A program made the position numbers and the translations under genes. A DNA stretch of 64,000 nt, from positions 62,001 to 126,000 of the forward strand of contig NHNW01000046.1 in the NCBI GenBank assembly GCA_002786025.1. Reading direction: 5' to 3'. Shown piece by piece: positions 23,188-34,713 of this stretch. The notes under the pieces were generated by a model. It had not been told where the DNA came from. It worked only from the letters and a program-made list of their open reading frames with translations, and did no database searches. The DNA is from Zasmidium citrigriseum (Eukaryota; Ascomycota; Dothideomycetes; Mycosphaerellales; Mycosphaerellaceae). The stretch's first letter is position 1, and the number at the start of each line of letters is the position of its first letter.

Positions 23188-24737
23188 ATGGCGGTCCCAT
23201 CCAAGGCGGCCATGGAGGAGTACGCAGCCCTCCTGGCAGCAGAAAGTTCGAATCGAAAGAGCCCATCAGATATGAAAGCCCACTTCAGGAAAACAATCGA
23301 CGGCCTTCGAAAGGTCTTCACGCCCAAGTCGACCGACGGCTCTGGTCTCAGATCGCCGCTCGCGAGCCAGGAATCGGTGTCGCAGGATACCTCAAATGCG
23401 TCGACTGGTTTCCAAGGAGGATTCAAGTACAAGCAGATGCGCGAAGCCAATAGTGATAAACCGGCAGAAATTGAAGAGCGTTGGTCAAGCACGCCAAAGT
23501 TGGTGGGCCCGACGCTTCTTTCCGAGGACAGGATGTTCGGTCGTGATGAGGAAGTCGCAACTCCAAACGACTCTGGTCTCAATCTGGTCACCCCTGCCAT
23601 GAGTCCTTTGGACGCACTCGCCCTCAACACACTGGGCAGCCGCGCCCCCATAGTTTCGCGACGAGTGCGCTGCGTCAGCCAGGGCACCATCAACTACGAC
23701 AACGGCGATTACATCCGCTTCGGCAATATCAATAGCCAGCAGGTCGCCATCCATCGTGCACCCAGCGTCCAGTCGCAGTCGGCGGTCAGCATCTCAAATT
23801 CGGAGCTCGACGAGGTGGAGTCGCTGGCGGAGGCATTTCCTGAGATTCGCGCGGTCGTCGCAGACAGTCGCCATCCCGACAGAGAAGACGAGAGTGGCCC
23901 ACGTGTCGCCAAAGGTCTGCATCCAGAAGCATGCGCAGAGCTTCGAGAACGCCAGTCTGATTCGCGTTCGGAGGCGGACGTGGACCTGAGCGACTCCATT
24001 GCCATACTGAACGATCTGATGCTGTCGCGAGAACTCTGTGGTTGCGAAGTCCAAGGCCGGTATATCCACAACTGCGACTCTCCTAGGAAGCGATGAATCT
24101 CGACGGCTACGTAATAAGGGTCAGGACGTCGAACGCAAACCCGAGGGCCTCTTCGGAGAGGCGTTTGGAGAACGCCTTGGTGGGCACCTCTTCCATGACG
24201 AATCTGAGCGTGGTACCCAACAGTCTGGCTAGCAGACAACGAGAGCATCGACGCAGCGAGTCGCAGGTGTGGCGGCCGCGAGAAGCCTTGGCCAGTCAGA
24301 GACCAGCGTGGGCTGCGGTCGGCCATCATGCCATAGTACCATGGCGGTCGCCATCTCGATTCGACGGCGAAACCACAATCCGAACGGTGAGACGATCTGA
24401 GGATTCCGAGTACGATGTTGAAGATGATAGCTTGTGGAGTCCGTTGGATAGCGATGTCGTCTCCTTGTTGCCAAAGGACGATGTTATGAGACCAGATAAC
24501 TTGTTGTCCAAACCGCGAGCAAGCGCCAGCCAGCCAGCTTTACCGATGCGAGATCCACCGCTACCACCGAAGTCTGCCCTTCGACAAGACAGCCTCTCAA
24601 GCGAAGTAGCAGTTGACGGAGCCGGTGATATCAAAGAAAGAGAGTGCAGCGTTTTGAGGGGTGAAGAGAAGAAGAGCAGATTCATCGAACACGTTGCCGA
24701 TAATGCAGAAGTCTTGAAGAAGTTTGGCATCCCCTAG
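23188..24737 (+). CDS. Unrecognised disordered protein, two exons
   Basis: Two long frames overlap at a stop/start (TGA with ATG at 24093) and look like separate genes, but a 59-bp intron (24060-24118, GTATAT...AATAAG) joins them in phase 2 and gives 496 residues. I do not recognise the family. The sequence is Ser/Arg/Glu-rich with no membrane segment. Conserved-looking stretches are SKAAMEEYAALLAAESSNRK at the N-terminus, IAILNDLMLSRELCGCEVQG before the splice, and a C-terminal FIEHVADNAEVLKKFGIP. The last may be a short amphipathic interaction motif. The acceptor lacks a strong pyrimidine tract, so the exact junction is less sure than the fact that both parts are coding. Confidence 0.65.
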
Positions 24738-25431
24738 GAGGGTGAAGAGAAACGTCGCAGGCCGCTCAGCTGGCTGAGCACTTTCAGCAAAAGAAGGGAA
24801 GTTCTTTCGTTTGAGGGTTGAATGCGGTCATTGTTGTAGCGAGAGAGATGTGCAGTAGAGAATCGAATCGTATGAAAGGTTGCACTTACGACCTAAGCAT
24901 GCATCATTCAGCATTGGCACAAAGCATGAGGCACATCGGTATGCAAGATCTGACATACATGAGAGATTGCAATCCCGACCCAACGACTCATTTGGCGACA
25001 TTAGCTAATGCACAAGACCGCACGCGTTTGACAGTCGAGTTTACATACCTTTGTAGCATGATCCTTCTTGCACTCGGACTGTTCTTGGCCATATCGACAT
25101 TGTTATCTCTGTTGTTTTGTTTTGTAAGGGCGGTCCACTTACATGCACAAGTGCACAAAATCTGCACAAAGCTAGCATATCTAGTCAGTCATGTACATCT
25201 TCATAAGGATTGCTGAAGCAGACTTACAGCATCAAGGTTCCACTGTCCCAATCGAATACCGTGGAGATATGGACTTCATGGAGTTTGACGGATTGTCCAT
25301 GGGGATTGAAGCGACGAGTCTCTATCCAGTCTTTGTGCCGTTCTTGTGCCAGGTCGCGCAGTTGATATATATTCTCTAAGTTCGCCTTCCATTGATCAAG
25401 ACAGCAACAGTTCCCAAGCAGCAGTGCGAGT
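24738..25431. other. Intergenic
   Basis: Nearly 700 bp holding the 3' end of the upstream gene and the promoter of the NmrA-like gene. A 132-codon frame from 24818 contains one hydrophobic stretch but has mixed codon use and no known relative; I do not call it. No repeat or RNA gene recognised. Confidence 0.4.
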
Positions 25432-26428
25432 ATGGCTTCGATTCAGAACGTGGCTGTTGTTGGAGTAAGTCACGTCCTTGGACCTTTCGTGAGAAGCGAT
25501 GCTGACAGCAGATGAAAGGCAACCGGTAACCTTGGTCCTCACATCGTCCAAGCTCTGCTTGAGCATGGCTTCAATGTAACAGCTCTCACTCGAGGGCAAT
25601 CGAGCAAAGTGCAGCCAGGGGTGGAGACCAAAGTGGTGGACATCGCATCGAAAGAGTCTCTGGTCGAAGCACTCCAAGGCCAAGATGCAGTGGTATCCAC
25701 AGTTGGGACTCTCGCAGTCGACAGTCAGCTTTTGCTTGTCGACGCTGCCGTGAGCGCGAACGTGAAGCGTCTCATCCCGTCGGAATTTGGCGTTGATACT
25801 CGGCTTGTTGCTGGTACTCCGCTGGCACCACTCCTAGCCAAGAAGATGAAGGTTATTGAGTATCTCAAGGAACAAGCCGAAAAGTCGTCGACTTTATCCT
25901 GGACTGCTCTTGCCACTGGCTCATTGTTCGAATTCGTAAGTCCTTGAAATCGAGAGATGCGTGCGAGATGTGTCCTGACTAACGGCTTAGGGTCTCACAC
26001 ACGGCGCTTTCGGATTCGACATGTCGACCAAGCATGCTACCATTTTCGACTCCGGAGACGCGAAGTTCTCTCCAACCAGCTTTGGACTCGCAGGAAAGGC
26101 CGTCGCTGCCATCCTCGCCAAGCCCGAGCAGTCTCGCAATCAGTACCTTTGCGTGTCTTCGTTCACAACGTCCCAGAATGAGCTTCTGAGGGTACTTGAG
26201 GCCGAGACAGGGACCAGCTGGAACACTTCAACAGCCTCTACTGCGGAGTTGCAGAAAGAGGGACTGCAGAAACTGGGGCAGAAGAATCCCCTCGGCGTGT
26301 TCGATTTGATGAAGGCGTTCCAGTTTCGAGACGGCCAGCAGCGTGATTTGGCACCCGGGGCCAGCGCCATGGATTTACTTGATCTTCAGCCGGAAGATAT
26401 GCACTGTCTAGTGAAAGGGTTGTTGTAG
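25432..26428 (+). CDS. NmrA-like / isoflavone-reductase-like NAD(P)-binding protein
   Basis: Three exons, 25432-25464, 25519-25935 and 25991-26428, all joined in phase 0, give 295 residues. The first intron falls just inside the dinucleotide-binding loop, which reads VVGATGNLGPHIVQALLEHG (GxxGxxG Rossmann motif) after splicing. Downstream are VSTVGTLAVDSQLLLVDAA and RLIPSEFGVDT, the typical NmrA/phenylcoumaran-benzylic-ether-reductase-like strands. Members are cytosolic atypical short-chain reductases or redox-sensing regulators; the actual substrate is unknown. It precedes etr1 on the same strand with 156 bp between, so the two may share expression, although fungal genes of this type are transcribed separately. 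Confidence 0.87.
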
Positions 26429-26584
26429 ATAGTGGGATGCAAGTGAGAAGGAGGTCGAAGAGAAGTGAAACATCGAGCGGAGTGGAGTCCGTTCGTCCTC
26501 GGCAAAGCGTCATGCTGCATGGGACCTCATATGCAGCTCTTGAAACATTCAATCCTTCTACAACTTCTTCTCCCACACACAACA

Positions 26585-27763
26585 ATGGCTCCCTCCAGAG
26601 CATCCTCCCTTCTCACAACCGCCCTCAAGACCGCTTTCAAATCGCCTTCACAAGTACAAAGGAGATTCATCTCAGCCTACGGCTACGAACAAGCCAAAGC
26701 CCTCGTCCTCTCCACCTACGGCGAACCCAAAGACGTCCTCCGCCTCCACGGCCACAGCATCTCCCCACCCACCGGCGACCTCCTCACTGTAAAATTCCTC
26801 GCTTCGCCCATAAACCCCGCCGACATCAACCAGATCCAAGGCGTCTACCCCACCAAACCCACCTTCACCACTTCCCTCAGCACCCCCGACCCCATAGCCG
26901 TGGGAGGCAATGAGGGCGTCGCGGAAGTCATATCCAAGGGTGGGAATGTCAAGGGAATCGAACGGGGCGATTGGGTGATATGCAAGAAACAAGGTTTCGG
27001 GACTTGGAGAACACATGCGCAGACGACGGCAGAGAATCTGATTCCGATTAAGAATCGCGATGGTTTGAGACCTGAACAAGTCGGGACAGTTTCTGTGAAC
27101 CCTTGCACGGCGTATCGTATGCTGAAAGATTTTGTGGATCTGCAACCAGGCCAATGGTTCATGCAGAATGGTGCGAATTCCGGCGTCGGCCGCGCGGCGA
27201 TTCAACTAGGCAAACTCTGGGGGTATAAGAGCATAAACATCGTGCGGAAACGCGAGACAGGACACGAGGAGCTGGTTCAAGATCTGAAATCTCTGGGCGC
27301 AGACATCGTCCTCACAGATGAGGAATTGAACAGCAAAGACATCCGCGACAAACTAAAATCAGCGACCAATGGTGGTCGCGAACCCATCCGCCTGGCCCTC
27401 AACTGCGTCGGCGGCGCCCTCGTAAACTCCATGGCCAAACACCTCTCCCCCGGCTCCCCGGTGATAACCTACGGCGCCATGTCCAAACAACCCGTAAACC
27501 TCCCCATGGGCCTGCTCATATTCAAAGATATCTCTTTCAAGGGCTTCTGGGTGAGTAAATGGAGCGATAGGAACCCGGAGCAGAAATTGAGCTGCGTAGA
27601 GGAGATACTTGACCTGATGAGGGAGGGGAGGTTTAGGGATATTCCTACGGAGAAGATTGCTTGGGATAGGACCACGAAGGAGGAGGAGCTTGTGGGGGCT
27701 GTGCAGGGAACGTTGGAGGGGTTTAGGAGGGGGAAGGGGATTTTTATGTTTGGGGATACTTGA
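26585..27763 (+). CDS. etr1: Mitochondrial trans-2-enoyl-ACP/CoA reductase
   Basis: Single exon, 392 residues. The first ~30 residues are basic and hydroxylated with no acid (SLLTTALKTAFKSPSQVQRRF), a mitochondrial targeting peptide. The medium-chain reductase fold follows. Motifs are NPADINQIQGVYPTKP with the catalytic Tyr at residue 88, GGNEGVAEV, and the NADPH loop NGANSGVGRAAIQLGK. It catalyses the last step of each cycle in mitochondrial type II fatty-acid synthesis, which supplies lipoate and supports respiration. The ATG at 26585 sits in a good context (ACACAACAATGGC); the frame is open 40 codons further upstream, but that part lacks targeting character. Length matches fungal Etr1 and the call is firm. 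Confidence 0.93.
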   Translation: MAPSRASSLLTTALKTAFKSPSQVQRRFISAYGYEQAKALVLSTYGEPKDVLRLHGHSISPPTGDLLTVKFLASPINPADINQIQGVYPTKPTFTTSLSTPDPIAVGGNEGVAEVISKGGNVKGIERGDWVICKKQGFGTWRTHAQTTAENLIPIKNRDGLRPEQVGTVSVNPCTAYRMLKDFVDLQPGQWFMQNGANSGVGRAAIQLGKLWGYKSINIVRKRETGHEELVQDLKSLGADIVLTDEELNSKDIRDKLKSATNGGREPIRLALNCVGGALVNSMAKHLSPGSPVITYGAMSKQPVNLPMGLLIFKDISFKGFWVSKWSDRNPEQKLSCVEEILDLMREGRFRDIPTEKIAWDRTTKEEELVGAVQGTLEGFRRGKGIFMFGDT

Positions 27764-28862
27764 GGAAGGAACGTGAGGTTGATGTTTTCGACGAGAAGCC
27801 ATGTGATTATGGGCCTGAGGGTTTGAGGCTATAGAGATATGACCATGGGACACCGGACAAGCTCGACCAGCTCACCAGAACAGTAGCGCAAGGCGAGGCC
27901 TTCGAGTCCTGTTCTACGTCCCAAACATTCGACTCTCGCAACCACCAAAACACTTCCGCCGTCTGCCGGTTCATGCTCTAGACCCCGATCGATCGTGGCC
28001 TTGGATTTGCAAGACCCTTCGACTTGCCGAGGAAAAGGGGCCAGGGTGCTCAAAGTCACATGTTACACTAGCACTGAAAGAAGAATGCTCTCTCAATAGT
28101 GCATGTACATTGTAGAGACATGAAGGAGGTACCAGACTGGGAGTTCTTTTGTGATAGCACTTCCATTGTGTATTACCTATCATCTCCAATCGTACAGTCC
28201 TAATCAACGCTGCAAAAAACCCACCACGCACCGCATGCCGCATCAATCCCATCAAAGCAAAAAGTATCAAACGACAGAACGCAGCAATAACTTCCCTCAT
28301 TAATCCCACACTCAAGCATAAACACCAAAAGGGTATCACCGCGCTAGCAAAAAGATCGAGCTCGACGGCCACTCCGAAAACCTCCGGCACAGCCGAAAGG
28401 TGAACGAGAGTGCTGTGAACGCCCACCAACTCCGCGCTTGTAGCATACCGCCGAAAGGAGAAAAAAGGAGACATTGCTCGCTAATCGCTGCTGCTCTGCT
28501 GCTGCTGCCGTTCGCCGTCGCCGTCGTTGCCGATGCCGCCGTGTTCGTGCCGCTGCAGGAAAACAGGTAAAAACAGAAAAACAAGAAGAAACATACCCAA
28601 ATCAATCAATCAATCAATCTTCGCCAGCGTGCATGCGTGCGTACGTGCTTGTTGCTTTTAGTCTTGCTTTTGGTGTTGTCGCTTTTGTGGCGTTGCCGGT
28701 CGCCAGAATGCGATGCGTTGCGATGCCGGGGTCGATGTGTTTTGTGTTGTCTTGCGCGAAAGTATTCTTGTAGTAGTACAGCTTGTCAAAGTGAGAGCCG
28801 TAAAGTCGTAATGCGTGAATGTCTGTGCCTCATGGGCTTCACAGCTTCTTCAAGATCGATTC
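27764..28862. other. Intergenic between convergent genes etr1 and the acidic protein
   Basis: About 1.1 kb lying between two 3' ends, which is long for this genome. It contains CTG/CCG-rich clusters near 28,490-28,550 and a short AATC tetranucleotide run. Several open frames of 76-167 codons exist on both strands without family features. It may be long 3' UTR or hold an unannotated noncoding transcript. Confidence 0.4.
28601..28620 (+). repeat. AATC tetranucleotide microsatellite, five copies
   Basis: Perfect tandem run of AATC, five units, in intergenic DNA. Useful only as a possible length marker. Confidence 0.8.
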
Positions 28863-31071
28863 CTATTCGGTCTTGCCAGCAAAGTGATCCTGGGCGAGAG
28901 TCTGTTGGATGCCGGACAGAGAGGTGCCACGGCTGCGGCGGTGCTTCTGTACCAGAGGACTTGCGGTCTTCTTAATACCAGCGCCGGTGATGTCCTGGCT
29001 CGCGCGGTTCTTGCGAGCGGGTGTCATTGGCGTGTTAGCAGCGGCACGTCTGCCCTTCTGAAGAGCATTCGCTTCCGATGCCTGAGCACGCTTGGCGGGA
29101 TTTGCAGGTAGAGAGCTCACGTGACGAGCGTGATTTTGGTTGTTGCGGAACGAAGAGACCAACATTGGGTTTGAGCCGAAGTGATCGAGCAGGTTGGTGT
29201 TGTTCTCTACGTCGAAGGAAGATTCCACACCGGGTGACATGACGCCGGCAGATTCTGGCTCCTGCATTTCAGTGTCCGAGTCGTCCAGCTGCACGAAATC
29301 TTCCATGTTCATATTGTTCGCAGTGTCGGTACTGGACTCCGTCGTGGCGGTGGAAGTAAAGGAAGCCCGCGTGGAACTGTTGCGAGCAGACATGATGAAA
29401 TCCTTGGCAATCCCCTGGTGATCGTTGTTTCGGAGGAAGTCCAGATTGCCATCGAACATGGTTCCCAGGGTGGACTTGGCCGTGAAGGGGCGTCGTGGGA
29501 CCGTGGCAGTGCGAGGAGTAGATCGAACGCAAGTGAAGGACCCGTTGGGACTACCATCACGGCTACCCATCGCCTTGCGTGCGCGCTCCCAGTAGGCACG
29601 ATCCTTCTCAGGTGGGTTCGCGGGACAAGTGACTTTCACGCCACTTCCCTCAACGTCGGCTTCCACGCGCGCCTTGGTGGGATCGCGAGTGAATGTGCCC
29701 ATTCGTGGCCGGCCGTCATTCGGCGCTGATTTGTTCGAGCGACCGTTTGCGGTCTTCGATTTGGCCAATGCAAGAGTCGCTTTGCTTGGGACAGGCGTGC
29801 TTGGGGCGCTGTTAGGCGTGCTAGCCGGGGTGCTCGCTTCTGCCTGTGCCTTTTTCATGGCCTTCACTCGAGCGACGAATACCTCAGCATCTTCTTCATC
29901 GGTAGTATCGCCATCATCAGAGTCAGCTATCAATCAAGTCAGCAACACATTAAAACAGTATGGAAAGGTAATCAATACAAGAGACATCGCTGACGTCGAG
30001 GTCAGAATCGTCGAGATCAGAGTCGCTGGAGTCTTCAACTTCGTGTGCAACCCGCTCGTAGTCTTCTTCGAAATCGTAGACGGATTCGTTATCATGGACA
30101 GCTTCGGCGATGGCGGTCTCGGTGAGGTACATCTGATACCGCAGCGTTGGGTCCTGGATGTCGTCGAAAAGATCAGGATAAACTTCCCTCGGATCGTCCT
30201 CGCTACTGCTCATGCTCGATGCGCGGGACGAGGCATTGTCATTGAAGCGGACTCTCTTCTGTGTGATGCTGGACGGGACACTGCTCGGACGGCTCTCGTT
30301 GGGCTCGTCGTCGCGGCGCCAGAGGTCGAGATCATTGCTCTGCTGGAAAGTGCTGAAATCGACGGTGTCAAATGCACCGTTCATGAACATATTGTCGGCA
30401 TCCCCGGCCATCTCCTTATACAATTCATCGGATCTCTCGAGCCCGCGAAATGGATCTTCGTTGAAGTTCCAATCCAAATCCACGCCCAGGTCATCGCCTT
30501 GTTGAGTGTTAAGTTCCGGGGCGCTTGCGAACACTTCACCAAATGAGAGATTGTTCATCTCATTCGTGACCGCAGTGGCGGTGCGTGGCCTCTCACTGCG
30601 CTCGAATTCAGCAATGAGATCCTTCTCGGCAGAGCGCAGGACTTCATTCTCGTTTTCGTCCACTACCGACTCATCGCCATCGCTAATGGTGTCAATGGCG
30701 CCGTAGTCTTCATCGCTCTGCTCTGCACCTGCGCGAGCCTGGCCGTCGTTCGTCTTCACGTCAGCAGGTGAAAGCCCTGTCAGTCGCGCTGCGGCACCGT
30801 TTCCAATGCGCGGTGCGCCTGACAGGGCAAGGTGGTCCGGCTCGTCGTCTTCATCTTCGTTGGCGCTACTGTCACCTTCATCGTCGCCGTCTTCGCTGTC
30901 GTCAGACACAACCTCCCCGCTGAGGGTGCCATTGACACTCTTGCTGGAGTTGGTCTTCTTAGGCTTCGAAGGCCTGGGCGCCATCTTTGGGCTGCCGATT
31001 GGGCGCTGCCTCTGGTTCTGGAGGAGCTGCATCGTCCCGTGAGGGAGGGGTTGTGTAAATTGATTCGCCAT
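28863..31071 (-). CDS. Large acidic nuclear-type protein, possibly Ifh1/Crf1-like
   Basis: Exons 31071-29979 and 29926-28863 (52-bp intron) give 718 residues. The N-terminal half carries acidic runs (DDSEDGDDEGDSSANEDEDD) and blocks such as LGVDLDWNFNEDPFRGLERS and DPTLRYQMYLTETAIAEAV. The splice rebuilds DVSDVSSDSDDGDTTDEEDA. The C-terminal half is Ser/Thr/Lys-rich with TPxK-like sites (NTPMTPARKNRASQ) and SPLVQKHRRSRG. The DTTDEED motif in an acidic setting recalls the Ifh1/Crf1 coregulators of ribosomal-protein genes, which are TOR outputs, but I could not align further and give this as a weak suggestion. I chose the ATG at 31071 because the frame further upstream has only a TTG and untranslated-like sequence. 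Confidence 0.75.
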
Positions 31072-32610
31072 TGCAAAAGAATTCCCTGGTTGTTGATAAC
31101 TTCCTGTCGGTGGAAAGAGGTCAAGGGGTGTAGAGTGTTGAAGAGAAAGTTTTCCTAGGCGCAAGTTGCGTCTGAATCACACCGAATGTCTTGGGTATAT
31201 CGCGTAAGTCGCCTTCGGGCAACGAGCTAAGCTGTTGTAGAGTGCTTTGGGCTGGACCTTCTCGTGGGTCAAGCCGATACTTCGTCGTGGTTTGCGGGTG
31301 CAAACGGGGTCGGTGGTGCCGATGCCTGTGGGAGCGAGTGTCTGGGGGCACTCAATGTCTTCTGACAGGCTGTGAGACTGCTTGCAATGAGAGCAGTCGG
31401 AGTGTAATCGTCGTATGTGATTGAAAGTCTCGATGAGCAGTGACCGGACTGGAGAGGCAGCACGTGGCCACGTCTCCAGCGGTGGATTTAGAGCTCAACG
31501 ACAGCCTGCGGCATCTTGGACGACGAAGTGGAGTAATGTACGCTGATATGATCCGTATGGATTGGAGTGGCGCTTCTTCGCTGTCTGTAACGTCAATGTT
31601 AGCCCGTTTGCAGCGTTTGAAGCCTGCGGTCTCACGGCGGCCTCGACACTCTGCGCAACTGCCCATGCAGCCTGCAAGGGTACTCGAGACGCCGAAAACA
31701 CATTTCCAATGCGAATATCGCCGCGCGGCCGCCCGGCAGCAGTATTGGGGCGACTTACGGGTTGTAGGTGGTGGTTGATGAGAGGAAGGGAGAAGCAGAG
31801 GAGTCCAAAGTAAAAGTCGCTGGATTTCTTTCTAGGTTCGACTAGCGTCGTGCCTTCCCTACCATCCCTGCCAACAGAGACCCGCTTTCCTCAGGCGGTG
31901 AGCTCACAGCACGCGAGCACATTCTCATTTCACGGACTCGACCAGGACTGCTGGTCGGGCAGAATCAACACCTGCATCGTCCGCTGAACCAGTTCATCAG
32001 ATGCTTCACCATCCATCACTTCAGTTTCATACGACGAGAGGGGCCAGCAGAATCGATGAGCAGTCCACCGACCGCTTCTGACCAACTCGCCGGACCAGAC
32101 AGCTTCACGCCAGACTTTGCACTTTGCTCGACTCGGTATGGCCAATCATGTAACGGCTATCTCAAGATCGATGCAAGGCCGGGAGGGGCGGCTTGGTCCC
32201 GCCGCGCGCTGCCCATACTCTTTGCTCCTCTAGCAGGTCGGCCATCGAGATGCAGGAGGAAGGCTCGAAGTACGCGGGTACAATGCTGCTGCTTCTGACA
32301 TGCAGCTTGCATCACCGAGTCGCCAATGACAACCTCATCCCCTCAATATCGTGGGAGAGCCACCGGTCACTTCATACCAATACGCAGGCGCCATCTGGAG
32401 ACGTGCCAGGGTCTTGAAGAAAATGCCGCGCAAAGGCCTGTTCGTCAGGGGGATGCGCTTCAGGCTTCGCCGCCTCGCTGCTGGCCGGGCATCTGCGCCC
32501 CGGATGTGACGACCAATCGTCCTCACGAATTATTCACTCCCATCCCATGGGTCCCTCCCCTTCGACTACTCATGGAAGCACAGCGATGACTCGATCCGTC
32601 TTGCACAGCG
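31072..32610. other. Intergenic, gene-poor
   Basis: About 1.5 kb with the promoter of the acidic protein gene at its left end. Open frames of 60-112 codons occur in all frames and I support none. Composition is GC-rich like the rest of the gene space; no RIP signature and no repeat recognised. Confidence 0.4.
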
Positions 32611-33228
32611 TTGCTCATCCTCATCAGAGCTGAGCCAGCGACGAGAACGCAAGTCTCGAAACACATCCACCAGCCAGTCGTTCTTGTCTTCTCGCGCAAA
32701 AGCGTTATGAAGAGTCACACCATCTGCCGGTATGACTGCATGGCTCTGCGCTGGCTGCCGGGGCTGACGGCGCAGCGAGCCGAATCGAACTCTGCTGCTC
32801 CTGGCCCGGCACCGGTCTCGACGTCTCGACCTCTCAGCATCCAGACGGCCACTCCACCAACAATCGAAACACAACGCCTTCAGGATGTCGTTGCAGCATC
32901 TCAATCCCCGAGATATCGCGTGGGGGTTGATAACAGCAGCAAGCAGATGACTCTTCATGATCAGCCAGCTCCTTACGAATCCTTCTGCGACGAACTCGTG
33001 CAGCAGAGCCTCTTCGTCGCACCCATCCAGCCCACGTGCACCTTGACCCTGAATGCGTGGCGGCTTGCGACCGACATCATCGACGCTGCAGGAGAGGGTT
33101 TCAGCCAAGCGAGACGCTGTCGTACGACGTCGCCTCTCTCTGTTGCTCTTGCCATTTTTGGCGACCATCACGTGGGATGTTCATTCATTCACTCACTTAC
33201 TGACCAGTGTCAACACCACGTGCGCTGA
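32611..33228 (+). CDS. Hypothetical protein, weakly supported
   Basis: A 205-codon plus-strand frame with no recognised family. In its favour, third positions are mostly C or G in the middle part (around DELVQQSLFVAPIQPTCTLT), as in neighbouring genes. Against it, a 201-codon frame overlaps it almost completely on the minus strand (33171-32566), there is no domain, and low-complexity Ser/Thr/Pro dominates residues 60-90. A shorter start at 32707 (MKSHTICRY) is possible. At most one of the two overlapping frames is real; I favour plus on codon use only. Confidence 0.25.
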   Translation: MLILIRAEPATRTQVSKHIHQPVVLVFSRKSVMKSHTICRYDCMALRWLPGLTAQRAESNSAAPGPAPVSTSRPLSIQTATPPTIETQRLQDVVAASQSPRYRVGVDNSSKQMTLHDQPAPYESFCDELVQQSLFVAPIQPTCTLTLNAWRLATDIIDAAGEGFSQARRCRTTSPLSVALAIFGDHHVGCSFIHSLTDQCQHHVR

Positions 33229-33930
33229 GTGAGACAGAGCACTCCGCCTTGAATACCGAGATGTGAGTCTTCAAGTCTTTCAGAAGGATGGCCGTAGCGC
33301 ATCACATGAAGACTGAAAACGCCGATGCTAGATTCATTCACTTGCAACTAGCATCACTGACACGTGCACAGATCCAAGAATGGACCGACAGAGCCGCCTA
33401 TCCTACATCACGGAAATCATCCATCTCATTCAACAATCTAGCCGGTCTCGTTCTTCCTAGACCGAAGATGGACCTCACATACGGAACGGAGGGCTCAACA
33501 CCGTCAATTCCCGATGAAATATGTCAGGAAGAGATATGATTTAAACATTCATTACTTCATTACATATCTTCCCTCTGAAAAGATAGACATCGAAACGAAG
33601 AGGAAATCAATCGCGAACCCGCTCATTATGCCTCGAACGACCGTTATGTAAAGAGCACCTCCCATTCAGTCGCTCCATAACTTTTCTTGTAAACTCCGCT
33701 GGAACGCCTTTCTCTACACCCGCTCAAAATCATTCAGGCTCTATGCCATGCAGTTCGTTCCAGCTTTGGCTTGTAAAACGCCATGTGTAAGTTCGATACA
33801 CTCCTTCGACGTCCTCTGTCGGCCTTTCTCGTACCCATTCTCAGTCTGGCCGGATGCCTTTCGTGGTCTCTGTGGTCGATTTCCTCGCTCATTGCGTCTG
33901 GACGTGTCTCATCCTCATTGATTCTCCCTC
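33229..33930. other. Intergenic
   Basis: About 700 bp upstream of the 3' end of the Rho2 gene. It is somewhat richer in A/T than the flanks near 33,540-33,600. A short frame at 33288-33539 has no features. Nothing else seen. Confidence 0.4.
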
Positions 33931-34713
33931 TTATAATATCACACAGCATCCACTCCGTTCTTTGCGATCACCACTCAGCAGGCTTTGCCTCGTTGCTGCC
34001 TCAAATACATCATCTACCCCCTCGCCGGTAAGCGAAGAGCATTCGAGATATTTCTTCGCGCCGATTCGTTTGCGAACTTCTTCGCCTTCGTCGGGGACCA
34101 GGAACTTTTCGCTCCGTTTGCGCATCTCTTCTTGCGCGACAGGGTCATCGCGGAGATCTTTCTTTAAACCGACGAGGATGATGGGGACGCCGGGACAGCG
34201 TTCGAGGACTTCGGGGTGCCTGGTATGGAATGTCAGTATCTCTGCCATGAGACAAGCCAGGCCGCGTGGCATATCCTACCATTTTGTCGTAATATTGTGT
34301 AAAGAATCCGGACTTGAGACGGAGAAAGCGATGAGGATGACATGGGCTTGGCTGTATGCCAGCGGCCGTAGTCTTTCGTAGTCCTCTTGACCTGCAGTAT
34401 CCCATAATGCCAACTGAACCGATTTGCCGTCTACGCGACAGTCGGTAACGTAGTTCTCGAAGACGGTGGGTACATATCGCTAGGTACTTCGTGAGTTGCC
34501 AGTGGATCGAGTGTCAACATCTCGGCCAGCATGCTTACCGTTGGGAAGTATCCGAGTGTGAAGACGGAGAGCAAACTGGTCTTTCCACAAGCGCCATCAC
34601 CAATGATGACCAGCTTCCTGTTGCGCGAGTCAACAATTGTGCACATACAACCACACAATCTGAGATCTGGGCGTTGCCCACCTTCGCATAACCTGCTGAT
34701 CTTGCTGCGCCAT
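33931..34713 (-). CDS. rho2: Rho-family small GTPase, Rho2-like
   Basis: Four exons, 34713-34682, 34617-34539, 34479-34280 and 34219-33931, give 199 residues. The P-loop GDGACGKT is at residues 17-24, and switch I is in [11 protein letters not shown], rebuilt across intron 2. Switch II is [16 protein letters not shown]. The guanine-specificity block reads GLKKDLRDD, with [17 protein letters not shown] further on. The protein ends in GCCVIL, a CaaX box whose final Leu predicts geranylgeranylation and membrane attachment. The [19 protein letters not shown] stretch is like filamentous-fungal Rho2 rather than Rho1 or Cdc42. Rho2 acts in cell-wall integrity and polarity signalling. The start is in an 11-residue first exon that open-frame searches miss; the first in-frame ATG of exon 2 context would give a non-family N-terminus. 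Confidence 0.92.

Noticed and set aside
24818..25216. 132-codon frame with one hydrophobic stretch
   Set aside because: Cys/His-rich and irregular, AT-biased codons, no recognisable relative.
32566..33171. 201-codon minus-strand frame
   Set aside because: Overlaps the plus-strand frame at 32611-33228, which has better third-position bias; neither is strong.
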